Positions 10,681-17,796 of a stretch of 64,000 bases of DNA are shown piece by piece (the first letter of the stretch is position 1; every line of letters starts with the position of its first letter). The position numbers and the translations under genes were made by a program. The notes beneath the pieces were generated by a model. That model was given only the letters and a program-made list of their open reading frames with translations, ran no database searches and was not told where the DNA came from. The stretch is from Clostridiales bacterium. Its GTDB lineage: Bacteria > Bacillota > Clostridia > Oscillospirales > Oscillospiraceae. The DNA is taken from assembly GCA_025757645.1 (NCBI GenBank), contig CP107216.1, positions 557,501 to 621,500 of the forward strand, in the 5' to 3' direction.

Positions 10681-11640
10681 ATGAAGGAAAAAAAGAACAA
10701 TATATTTATCGTACTTGCCGTACCGGTGGTCATCTTTTTAATTCTGACTGCCTGCATAGATAATTACGGCTTCCATTCTCTGAAGATTGTTCTGTCTCAA
10801 GCCATTATCCCTACAACTCTGGGATATGCAATGTGCTTTACCAACGCAATTGGTATGTTCGATCTCAGCTGCGCATCTGCTATGATCATTGCTGCAATGA
10901 TAGGAGGTTCTCTCGGAAACACAATGGGAATTCCCGGCCTCATCATCGGCTGCATAGCCGTTGGCGTTGTGCTGGGTGTAATTAACGGCACTGTGTACAA
11001 GCTGCTGAAGATTCCCTGTCTCATTGTATCTCTGGGCCTGCTGCTCATCTACGAGATACTTGCACAGAAAATCGGTCTCGGCGTCAGCAAGACAATTCCC
11101 GCTGATGTCGGCATTATCGGCAAATTCCCCTATAGTTTGATTATATTGGGAGCAAGCGCACTCTTGTTCTATTACATATACAATAAAACCTGCATTGCCT
11201 GCCACATTCGCGCGGTAGGTAATGAGGAGCTTCTCGCCAACGCACTTGGCGTCAATGCAATGAATACCAAGTATATGACCTTTGTGCTTGCCGGTATCTT
11301 TATCGGCATTACCGCAATCCTGCAGATTTCTTATGCAAACAGCATTACCACGGTTTCTTCCCTGAGGAGTATCTCGATGATATTCCAGCCTCTTATGGGC
11401 GTGCTGATTGCATTTGCAATTCAGGAATGGTGCAATCTGACGCTTGGTGTATTCATAAGCCAGTTCACCCTTTCCATGATGTTCAATGCATTGATTGCTC
11501 TGGGTGTCCCGAGCAAGATGCAGGATGTTGTGCTGGGTGTTATGCTCATAATCGTAATGGGTATTGCGCTGAACAACAAGCGTATCAGCGGATTCTTTGA
11601 AAGAAAAGCAAGAAGAAAAGAATTAATGAAAAGAGCCTAA
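10681..11640 (+). CDS. Second ABC transporter permease, RbsC-like
   Basis: A 319-residue membrane protein of the same CUT2 permease family as the 8263 gene but divergent in sequence. Features include an N-terminal helix (IFIVLAVPVVIFLILTACI), multiple further hydrophobic segments and the ATPase-contact loop CHIRAVGNEELLANALGVN. The C terminus is strongly basic (KRISGFFERKARRKELMKR). ATG 10681 has AAAGG upstream. Its distance from the binding-protein gene (199 bases with a hairpin) suggests lower expression or a second promoter. A dyad overlapping its stop codon ends the transport part of the island. Confidence 0.9.
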   Translation: MKEKKNNIFIVLAVPVVIFLILTACIDNYGFHSLKIVLSQAIIPTTLGYAMCFTNAIGMFDLSCASAMIIAAMIGGSLGNTMGIPGLIIGCIAVGVVLGVINGTVYKLLKIPCLIVSLGLLLIYEILAQKIGLGVSKTIPADVGIIGKFPYSLIILGASALLFYYIYNKTCIACHIRAVGNEELLANALGVNAMNTKYMTFVLAGIFIGITAILQISYANSITTVSSLRSISMIFQPLMGVLIAFAIQEWCNLTLGVFISQFTLSMMFNALIALGVPSKMQDVVLGVMLIIVMGIALNNKRISGFFERKARRKELMKRA

Positions 11641-11663
11641 TTGAGTTCAATTAGGCTCTTTCA
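11631..11663 (+). terminator. Dyad overlapping the second permease stop codon
   Basis: AAGAGCCTAATTGA and TCAATTAGGCTCTT are perfectly complementary, with the TAA stop inside the left arm. Only a short T run follows (CTCTTTC), so it is a weak terminator candidate. Confidence 0.6.
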
Positions 11664-11669
11664 AAAACA

Positions 11670-11738
11670 TGCGCAAATTGAAAAGAGCATAAAAAGACAT
11701 AGCTTACAGGCTTTGGCAGAATGAAGCCACGACACACC
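11670..11738 (+). mobile_element. Solo IS256-family left end
   Basis: 69 bases starting TGCGCAAATTGAAAA match, in opposite orientation and with about ten differences and one short gap, the outer end of the IS256-type remnant at 15320–15392. The shared GGCAGAATGAAG and CACACCAT blocks confirm homology. No transposase follows; the element was deleted after this end. Confidence 0.75.
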
Positions 11739-11789
11739 ATCATTTGTAAAGAAGTATGTGCTTACGAAATGTTCGATATTCAGATATAA
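11739..11789 (+). pseudogene. Deletion scar of a second copy of the 700-aa glycosidase-like gene
   Basis: Bases 11739–11761 are identical to 13612–13634, and 11762–11789 are identical to 13882–13909, the stop codon included. Both matches lie inside the 3' end of the downstream gene. The fragment is therefore the 3' tail of a former tandem paralogue with its middle deleted, fused on the left to IS256 sequence. It encodes nothing useful. Confidence 0.85.
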
Positions 11790-11806
11790 AATAAAGGAGC
11801 GCGATC

Positions 11807-13909
11807 ATGGCATTCAGATATTCTGATAAATATAAGAAATACTCTCTTGATATGCATGTAAATGTAACGAGAGACGAATTCCTTAAGCAGTTTGACCCGG
11901 AGGCTCTTGCTAAGGACATTATCTCAACAGGTGCTGAGGCGGGAATGATGTACATTCAGTCCCATTACGGCTATTCCTACTGGCCTACAAAGGTTGGCGA
12001 AATGCACCCGGGTCTCATCGGAAATGAAGATGCATTCAAAAGGCTGTACGATGAAATGCACAAGGGCGGAATGGATGTTGATGTATACTTCAGCATGATT
12101 TATAACAACTGGGCATATGACCACCATCCCGAGTGGAGAATTAAAGACATAGACGGCCACTATTCGCGCGACAAGGGCAGAAGATTCGGCCTTTGCTGCC
12201 CGAACAGCGAGGGCTACAAAAAGTTCTGCAGAGACCAGATTGCAGATTTCACTGAATATGTAGGTCCCTATGAGGCGTTTTTTGCGGATATGACCTTCTG
12301 GCCCACAGTATGCTACTGCGACAATTGCAGAGCAAGATGGGAAAAGGAAGTCGGCGGAGAAATGCCGAGAATTGTCAATTGGAAGGACGAACGTTGGAAG
12401 CTTTTCCAGCGCAAGCGCGAGGAGTGGCTGCAGGACTATATGCAGTACATCTACGATTCCGTCAAGATGGTCAATCCCGGCGCAGTTGTCGAAATGCAGA
12501 ACTCCACCATGCCGGGAAGCTGGATGATGGGCGTAACCGAGAATGCCACGATTGCAAGCGATGCAGTTTCCGGCGATTTGTATGGCGGTTTTTCTCAGCA
12601 GACCTTTGCCTGCAAAATGTACTACAATATGACGCCCAATCTGCCGTTCAACTATACTACCTCAAGGTGCGAGCCGTCTCTTGACGAGCATACCACTATT
12701 AAATCCGAGGTAATGATGAAGCTCCATGCAATGCTGTCATTTATCAATCACGGCAGCAACATATTTGTTGACGCAGTGGATATGACCGGCACATATGAAC
12801 CGTTGGTGTACAGCCGCCTTAAGAATGTATATGATGATGCGGCAAAATTTGAAAAGTATTTCTCAAAGGGCAAGCCCTGCACGGATATAGGCATATACTT
12901 CAATCTGCATGGCAAGTACGACGAGGAGATGCCGCCTATGGACATCTCTGAGAGCAAGAACATCAGCAGGGCAATACCGCATCTTGACAGCAGCATCAAT
13001 GTCAGCGAAACGCTGCAGAGAGCGCATATACCCTACAGCGTGTATACCAGCTTCCACCCTGAGCAGTGGGGCAAAGCAAAAATGCTTATCGTGAGCGATG
13101 CGCCCAATATGAGCAAGGAAAATATGTCTGAGCTGAAGGCTTATGTCGAAGACGGCGGCATAGCGTATATCAGCGGTCACAGCGCACAGCCTCTGGTTGA
13201 GGAGATTTTCGGCGGAAAGATCACGGGACGTACCGACGAAACAATCACCTATATTGCCCCCGAGGATGAGGTGGCATCGCTGTTTGGTGAGTACAGCAGA
13301 AAATATCCTTTGACAGTGTACGACAGTGCGTATATTCTTGAAGGAGCAACGAACGGCAAGGTGCTTGCAAAGCTGACGCTGCCGTATTCACTGCAGGCAA
13401 GCTCATTCCTGGTATGTGCAGACCTCGAGCTTCAGGTGGAAGCGGATCCGAATGACCCGCGCAATGAGAGTGCATCCATGCACTCAGACCCACCCGGAAT
13501 CGCAACAGACTACCCTGCAATGATGGAAGCAGAGGTCGGCAAGGGCAAGATAATATGGGTATGTGCACCCTTTGAGAACACAAGCCTGACACAGCCCAGA
13601 AAGGTATTCACATCATTTGTAAAGAAGTATGTGCCTGAGATGCGCTTCGCTTCAGACGATACGCCGTATGTGGTTGAGTATCAGCTGTGGGAGGATGAAG
13701 AGGGCAAATATCTGTCTGCAATCAACCTGCAGTACGCAGATGAGGTTCTGCCGGTATTTGACTTCAATATCTGCATAAGGACGGAAAAGCCTGCAAAGAT
13801 CACCCGCGTATCAGACGGCAGGGAAATGGGCTTTGAGTATTCAGACGGCAAGCTTGTTCTGCACATTGACAGACTTGACCTTTACGAAATGTTCGATATT
13901 CAGATATAA
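11807..13909 (+). CDS. Putative glycoside hydrolase, GH42/GHL-like (clan A barrel plus trimerisation-like domain)
   Basis: A 700-residue cytoplasmic protein without signal peptide. Residues ~1–340 look like a TIM barrel of the hypothetical glycosyl hydrolase (GHL6)/GH42 type. The FFADMTFWPT segment (Asp161) is followed by CYCDNCRARWEKE, which resembles the metal-cysteine cluster after the acid/base strand in GH42 enzymes. Residues ~420–470 (AKMLIVSDAPNMSKENMSEL, then YVEDGGIAYISG) match the beta-galactosidase trimerisation fold, and the C terminus is beta-rich. It has AAAGGAG before ATG 11807. Lying between a deoxyribose-type transporter and kinase, it may hydrolyse an imported deoxyriboside. 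The catalytic glutamate and the substrate are not established. Confidence 0.75.
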   Translation: MAFRYSDKYKKYSLDMHVNVTRDEFLKQFDPEALAKDIISTGAEAGMMYIQSHYGYSYWPTKVGEMHPGLIGNEDAFKRLYDEMHKGGMDVDVYFSMIYNNWAYDHHPEWRIKDIDGHYSRDKGRRFGLCCPNSEGYKKFCRDQIADFTEYVGPYEAFFADMTFWPTVCYCDNCRARWEKEVGGEMPRIVNWKDERWKLFQRKREEWLQDYMQYIYDSVKMVNPGAVVEMQNSTMPGSWMMGVTENATIASDAVSGDLYGGFSQQTFACKMYYNMTPNLPFNYTTSRCEPSLDEHTTIKSEVMMKLHAMLSFINHGSNIFVDAVDMTGTYEPLVYSRLKNVYDDAAKFEKYFSKGKPCTDIGIYFNLHGKYDEEMPPMDISESKNISRAIPHLDSSINVSETLQRAHIPYSVYTSFHPEQWGKAKMLIVSDAPNMSKENMSELKAYVEDGGIAYISGHSAQPLVEEIFGGKITGRTDETITYIAPEDEVASLFGEYSRKYPLTVYDSAYILEGATNGKVLAKLTLPYSLQASSFLVCADLELQVEADPNDPRNESASMHSDPPGIATDYPAMMEAEVGKGKIIWVCAPFENTSLTQPRKVFTSFVKKYVPEMRFASDDTPYVVEYQLWEDEEGKYLSAINLQYADEVLPVFDFNICIRTEKPAKITRVSDGREMGFEYSDGKLVLHIDRLDLYEMFDIQI

Positions 13910-13948
13910 TTGTGATAGCTGCAGCGTGTCAGCAAAAGGAGAAAAGCA

Positions 13949-14872
13949 ATGGAAAACAAAAAGATAGTAGTATTTGGCAGCTATGTAACTGACCTTACCG
14001 GCAGAACCCCTAAGTTTCCCACAGAGGGCGAAACGGTAATGGGTGTGTCCTTCAAAAGCGGACCGGGAGGAAAGGGCTCCAACCAGGCGGTAGCTGCAAA
14101 GCGAGCCGGAGGCGATGTAACACTTGTAACCAGACTCGGTGAGGACGACTTCGGAAAGCTGGCACTTAATTTCTATGACAAAGAGGGAATCGATTCCTCA
14201 AAAATCATTGTTGATAAAAATTCTGACACAGGTGCTGCACTGATAATCGTAAACGAAGCGACTGGACAGAACGAAATCATTGTAATTATCGGTGCCTGCG
14301 GAGAGTTCAAGCCCGAGGAGGTTCAGGCGCTTAAAGAAACTGTCGCCTCAGCGGGAACGGTTCTCTGCCAGCTTGAAACAAATCCGGAGGCTACCTACAA
14401 GGTGCTTGATATGGCAAAGCAGGCAGGTGTGACGACTGTTTTTAATCCTGCACCGGCAAGAAAGCTGCCTGATGAGGTGTTGAACGGCATAGATTACATC
14501 ACCCCCAACGAAACAGAAGCAGAAATTATAACAGGCATTGCAGTTACCGGTTATGAGAGCGCCTCAAAGGCGGCAGATGTTCTTCTCGGCAAGGGAGTTA
14601 AGAATGTTGTCATCACGCTCGGAAACAAGGGCTATTATGCCAAAAATGCACAGTCTGAGTTTACCGGTGCGCCGATTCAGGTAAATGTTGTTGATACAAC
14701 GGGAGCAGGTGATGCCTTTAACGGCGGCTTTACTGCGGCGCTTGCGGCGGGAATGAGCTTTGAAGCTGCGCTTATATACGGCAATGTAACCGGCGGACTG
14801 GCGGTCGAAAAGCTCGGTACAGCACCGGCGATGCCTTATAAAGAAGAGATTATGGCAGCACTGAACAAGTAA
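13949..14872 (+). CDS. PfkB-family sugar kinase, ribokinase/deoxyribokinase-like
   Basis: A 307-residue ribokinase-like enzyme that would phosphorylate the released pentose for DeoC. It shows both family signatures: GPGGKGSNQAVAAKRAGG near residue 38, and DTTGAGDAFNGGF with the catalytic base Asp255. The middle has FNPAPARKLPDE and ITPNETEAE, typical of ribokinase. The N-terminal sugar-contact segment reads GSYVTDLTGR where E. coli ribokinase has GSINADH, so the Asn that contacts the sugar 2-hydroxyl is replaced by Val13 while the following Asp15 is kept. That favours a 2-deoxy sugar as substrate (inference). AAAAGGAG precedes ATG 13949, 40 bases after the glycosidase gene. Confidence 0.9.
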   Translation: MENKKIVVFGSYVTDLTGRTPKFPTEGETVMGVSFKSGPGGKGSNQAVAAKRAGGDVTLVTRLGEDDFGKLALNFYDKEGIDSSKIIVDKNSDTGAALIIVNEATGQNEIIVIIGACGEFKPEEVQALKETVASAGTVLCQLETNPEATYKVLDMAKQAGVTTVFNPAPARKLPDEVLNGIDYITPNETEAEIITGIAVTGYESASKAADVLLGKGVKNVVITLGNKGYYAKNAQSEFTGAPIQVNVVDTTGAGDAFNGGFTAALAAGMSFEAALIYGNVTGGLAVEKLGTAPAMPYKEEIMAALNK

Positions 14873-14883
14873 TTATTTGAAAA

Positions 14884-14939
14884 GGTGCAGATACTTGAAC
14901 CTGTATGTTCAGAAATTCAAGGTCTGCACCGATTTTTTG
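14884..14939 (+). terminator. Terminator at end of the island operon
   Basis: GGTGCAGA and TCTGCACC pair, extended by TTGAA/TTCAA, followed by GATTTTTTGC. It closes the kinase transcript. Confidence 0.85.
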
Positions 14940-14987
14940 CTGTAGAAGACGAGTATAGGTGAGGTTCGGCGATCCCGTCAAGATTTA

Positions 14988-15392
14988 TGCGCAAATGTAT
15001 TTGCAGGCTCCGGCTGAATGAAGTCAGCCGGCAATGGGGGCGTCGTCCAGAGCCGCCTCCAAGTGCTTCATGTTCATGTATTTCTTGCAGCCCAACTGGG
15101 TGCCCGCCGCGTGGCGAAGTCGGGCGCAGACCAGCATCAGGGCGGAGTTCCCGTCAGGGAATGTCCCCACCACACGGGTGCGGCGGCAGATCTCACGGTT
15201 CAGCCGCTCGATCACGTTGTTGGTACGGATGCGGGTCCAATGCTCGCTGGGAAAATCGCAGTAGGTCAGCGTTTCCTCTGTACAATTTTCTCGGACATAG
15301 TTTGCTGTCTCCTTTCAGAATGGTGTGTGGTAACTTCATTCTACCAGAGCCTGCATGCTATGTCTTCTTTTATGCGATTTTCAATTTGCGCA
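14988..15392 (-). mobile_element. Internally deleted IS256-family insertion sequence
   Basis: About 405 bases of an element that is normally ~1.3 kb. Both termini start with TGCGCAAAT facing outward (14988 and 15392), and the transposase C terminus lies between them on the minus strand. The central ~900 bases are missing. With the solo end at 11670, it brackets the glycosidase and kinase genes. Confidence 0.85.
15024..15275 (-). pseudogene. IS256-family (mutator-type) transposase, C-terminal remnant
   Basis: About 83 codons are preserved in one frame ending at TGA 15024–15026. They include EHWTRIRTNNVIERLNREIC, RRTRVVGTFPDGNSALML and KKYMNMKHLEAAL, the standard C-terminal block of IS256/mutator transposases with the last catalytic-domain helix. 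The N-terminal DNA-binding part and the first DDE acidic residues are absent, so it cannot be active. The frame reads on a few codons into non-homologous sequence toward the IS end. Confidence 0.9.
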
Positions 15393-15409
15393 CCTTATTG
15401 TACATTATC

Positions 15410-15742
15410 TTCCCTCATGCTGCAGGAGCTGTGAGCGGGGATAGAAACCGGACAGAAATCGCGAAAGCCCCGCCGGAAAACCGGCGGGGCTTTTGGGGTG
15501 TTGCGAAAAGAAAGGGATCGGATCAGTATTTCTGCAGCGGGGCGTATTTCTCATGCAGCGCTTCCTCACGCTCGAGGTCGGACTCGATGCGTCTGTGGCG
15601 TGCGCGGATCTGCTCGTGGGTGTGCATATGCGGCACCTTGTACATGTGGTTCTCCTCGACAGCCTCGAACAGGTACGGGCCGACGAAGGCGGGGTTCATG
15701 CCCTTGACGGTGATGTTGCTGTCGAACAGGCGGCGGTAATCC
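15410..15742. repeat. Right copy of 333-bp island-flanking direct repeat
   Basis: This copy includes a second copy of the last eight anti-sigma codons and stop, the terminator at 15464–15494 and the 3' end of the intact SDR gene. The eight mismatches to 4103–4435 are all substitutions, scattered along the unit; only one changes the SDR protein. Confidence 0.95.
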
Positions 15743-16413
15743 CAGTAGCTGTCGGTGGCGTAGAACGGGTCGCACGGGACGCTGTAGTCGGCCGGGCGGT
15801 GATCCTCGCTGTTGTGGATGTTCGTGTGCACATATTCGGGACAGAACACGCTCACACCCATCATGCTGTAGTCGGGGTCGTTCTCGGCGAGGTCGCGCAC
15901 GGCCTCAGCGATGCAGACGGCGGCATGCTTGCTCGCAAGGTAGGCCGTATTGTAGCGCAGGCCGGTGATCAGGCCGGCGATGGATGCGGTGAACAGGAAG
16001 TGGCAGGGCGTGCCCTGCTGCTTGAAGATGGGCAGCACCTCGTGCACGTAATAGGTCAGGCCGAGCACGTTCGTGTTCATGGCCCAGGCCCAGTCCTGAG
16101 GCGGATGGTTGTAGACCCAGCCGGCGGTGGCGATGCCGGCGTTGGCGAACATCAGGTCGAGCTGGCCGTACTCCTGCATGACGCGCAGGATGCTGAAGCG
16201 GACCTCTTCATACTTTGTGACGTCGGTCTTGATGGTGACGACCTTCGGCGCGCCGGCCTTCTCGCAGATGGCCTTGGTCTCCTCGAGACCCTCGGTGTTG
16301 ATGTCGATGAGGGCGAGGCGCATGCCGCGCTTGGCAGCCTCTTCAGCGAAGGCGCGGCCGATGCCGGTGGCGGAGCCGGTGATGGCGGCAACTTTGTTCT
16401 TGAATTCTTTCAT
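15523..16413 (-). CDS. Short-chain dehydrogenase/reductase (SDR)
   Basis: A 296-residue NAD(P)-dependent oxidoreductase of the classical SDR fold. The dinucleotide motif TGSATGIG lies near residue 13, LALIDINTEG near 34 and NAGIA near 92. The active-site YLASK (Tyr and Lys of YxxxK) is near 158. A C-terminal extension of ~60 residues (VEENHMYKVPHMHTHEQIRA) is longer than in minimal SDRs. Start ATG 16413 has AAGGAAG upstream. It is last in a minus-strand operon after the MFS and GntP-like genes. The substrate is unknown; context suggests a hydroxyl/keto conversion on the imported compound. Its 3' end was duplicated by the island. Confidence 0.9.
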   Translation of the reverse strand: MKEFKNKVAAITGSATGIGRAFAEEAAKRGMRLALIDINTEGLEETKAICEKAGAPKVVTIKTDVTKYEEVRFSILRVMQEYGQLDLMFANAGIATAGWVYNHPPQDWAWAMNTNVLGLTYYVHEVLPIFKQQGTPCHFLFTASIAGLITGLRYNTAYLASKHAAVCIAEAVRDLAENDPDYSMMGVSVFCPEYVHTNIHNSEDHRPADYSVPCDPFYATDSYWDYRRLFDSNITVKGMNPAFVGPYLFEAVEENHMYKVPHMHTHEQIRARHRRIESDLEREEALHEKYAPLQKY

Positions 16414-16458
16414 GTCTTGACTTCCTTTCTGTTGTGATATGGTGTGAGTTGACGGGGC

Positions 16459-17781
16459 TCAGGCGAGACCCGGGAACAGGACGCACATGAGCGTGACGGC
16501 GGCGGTACCGACGGTCGTGGCGATGACGGTCGTCACGAACAGGGCGGGGTAGACCTCCTTGAGCTTCATGTGGCACATGGGCAGCAGCATGAGGATGCTG
16601 CCCGAATAGGGCATGGAGTCGAGCGTGGTGGCCGCAAACGCGGACACGCGGTGGATGGTGCTGGCCGTCAGACCGAGCGCCTGCAGCTTCGGCGCGATGA
16701 TCGGCAGCGCGACGAGCTGGCCGGTGGACGAGCCGCCGGTGAGCATGCACATGAGCGCCACAACGACCCAGCAGATGAGGATCGGCGCGATGCTGATGCT
16801 TGTGATGGCGGTGATCATGGACTGGAACGCGTCCGTGTTGGTGATGACGCCGGCGAAGCCGCAGATTGCGGCGACGGTCATCGTCATGGGCACGGAGTCG
16901 ACGGCGCCGCTGTTGAGCATGGCCTTGAGATCCCTGCGGCGCAGCTGCGGCCAGAACAGCACGAGAGACAGCGCGATGGAGCACAACAGGCAGATGTTGA
17001 TGTTGAGCTTCCAGATGTTGAACAGCAGGAAGAGGACGGCCATCGGAATGAGGGCGACGATCAGCTTCGGCTTGCTGCCTGTGCTGTCATAACGCGGGTC
17101 GAGCGGGTGGAGCTCGAAGTGCTCGCCGCGTTTGCGGGCGCGGTTGATGAGCAGGTTCATGATGACGAGGATCGCGGCGATCTCCGCCGCCGCGCCCACG
17201 AGACCGGGCACCAGTGCCACATCGGCCGCCGTGCCGAGCACGGTCATGGCGGCTACGTTCGTGACCTGCGGGCTGCCGGGCACGGTCAGCGTGAAGGTGA
17301 ACGAGCCCGCGCCCAGAATGCCGAGGATGAACTTCTTCGGGATATCGCAGCGCTCGAAAATGACCAGCGCGATCGGGTACATGAGCACGATGACGACGCC
17401 GGCGATGATGCCGCCGAGGTTGAGGATGGTGCCGATGACCAGGATCACAGACATGCCGATGAGGTTTTTGCCGGTATTGCTCATGTTCTCCTTGAGCAGG
17501 CGGTTCATGACGGTGTCGGCGATGGTGTAGGCGGCGCCGCTCTCCGTGTAGATCTTCGACTGCAGGCAGCCGAAGAGGATCATGAAGAAGAAGCTCTTGA
17601 CGGCGGTGAACATACCGCTGACATAGTCGCCGACGAGGCTGTCGATAAACGGCAGCGTGTTGCAGGCGATGACGACGCACGCGCCGGCAAATGTGGCCAG
17701 ATAGACCGACCAGTCTTTATAGCAGAGATAGATAACGATCAGAAAACCAAGGATACAGCCGATGACGCCCAATGTTGACAC
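16459..17781 (-). CDS. GntP-like ion-coupled carboxylate permease
   Basis: A 440-residue polytopic membrane protein with about 11–12 hydrophobic segments. It resembles the GntP/ion-transporter superfamily: GCLQSKIYTESGAAYTIAD near residue 75, IPKKFILGILGAGSFTFTLT near 165 with the adjacent PGSPQVTN, and CMLTGGSSTGQLVALPI near 345. Members import gluconate, glycerate, hydroxybutyrate and similar acids. It lies 16 bases downstream of the MFS gene and 45 bases upstream of the SDR gene, so all three are probably one transcript. The exact substrate is not readable. Confidence 0.82.
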   Translation of the reverse strand: MSTLGVIGCILGFLIVIYLCYKDWSVYLATFAGACVVIACNTLPFIDSLVGDYVSGMFTAVKSFFFMILFGCLQSKIYTESGAAYTIADTVMNRLLKENMSNTGKNLIGMSVILVIGTILNLGGIIAGVVIVLMYPIALVIFERCDIPKKFILGILGAGSFTFTLTVPGSPQVTNVAAMTVLGTAADVALVPGLVGAAAEIAAILVIMNLLINRARKRGEHFELHPLDPRYDSTGSKPKLIVALIPMAVLFLLFNIWKLNINICLLCSIALSLVLFWPQLRRRDLKAMLNSGAVDSVPMTMTVAAICGFAGVITNTDAFQSMITAITSISIAPILICWVVVALMCMLTGGSSTGQLVALPIIAPKLQALGLTASTIHRVSAFAATTLDSMPYSGSILMLLPMCHMKLKEVYPALFVTTVIATTVGTAAVTLMCVLFPGLA

Positions 17782-17796
17782 CTCTTCCGATCGGGA

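Noticed and set aside
6749..11640. Calling the transporter an AI-2 (Lsr) importer
   Set aside because: Two permeases and a fused ATPase resemble Lsr, but LsrK/LsrF/LsrG homologues are missing and deoC plus a PfkB kinase point to deoxyribose.
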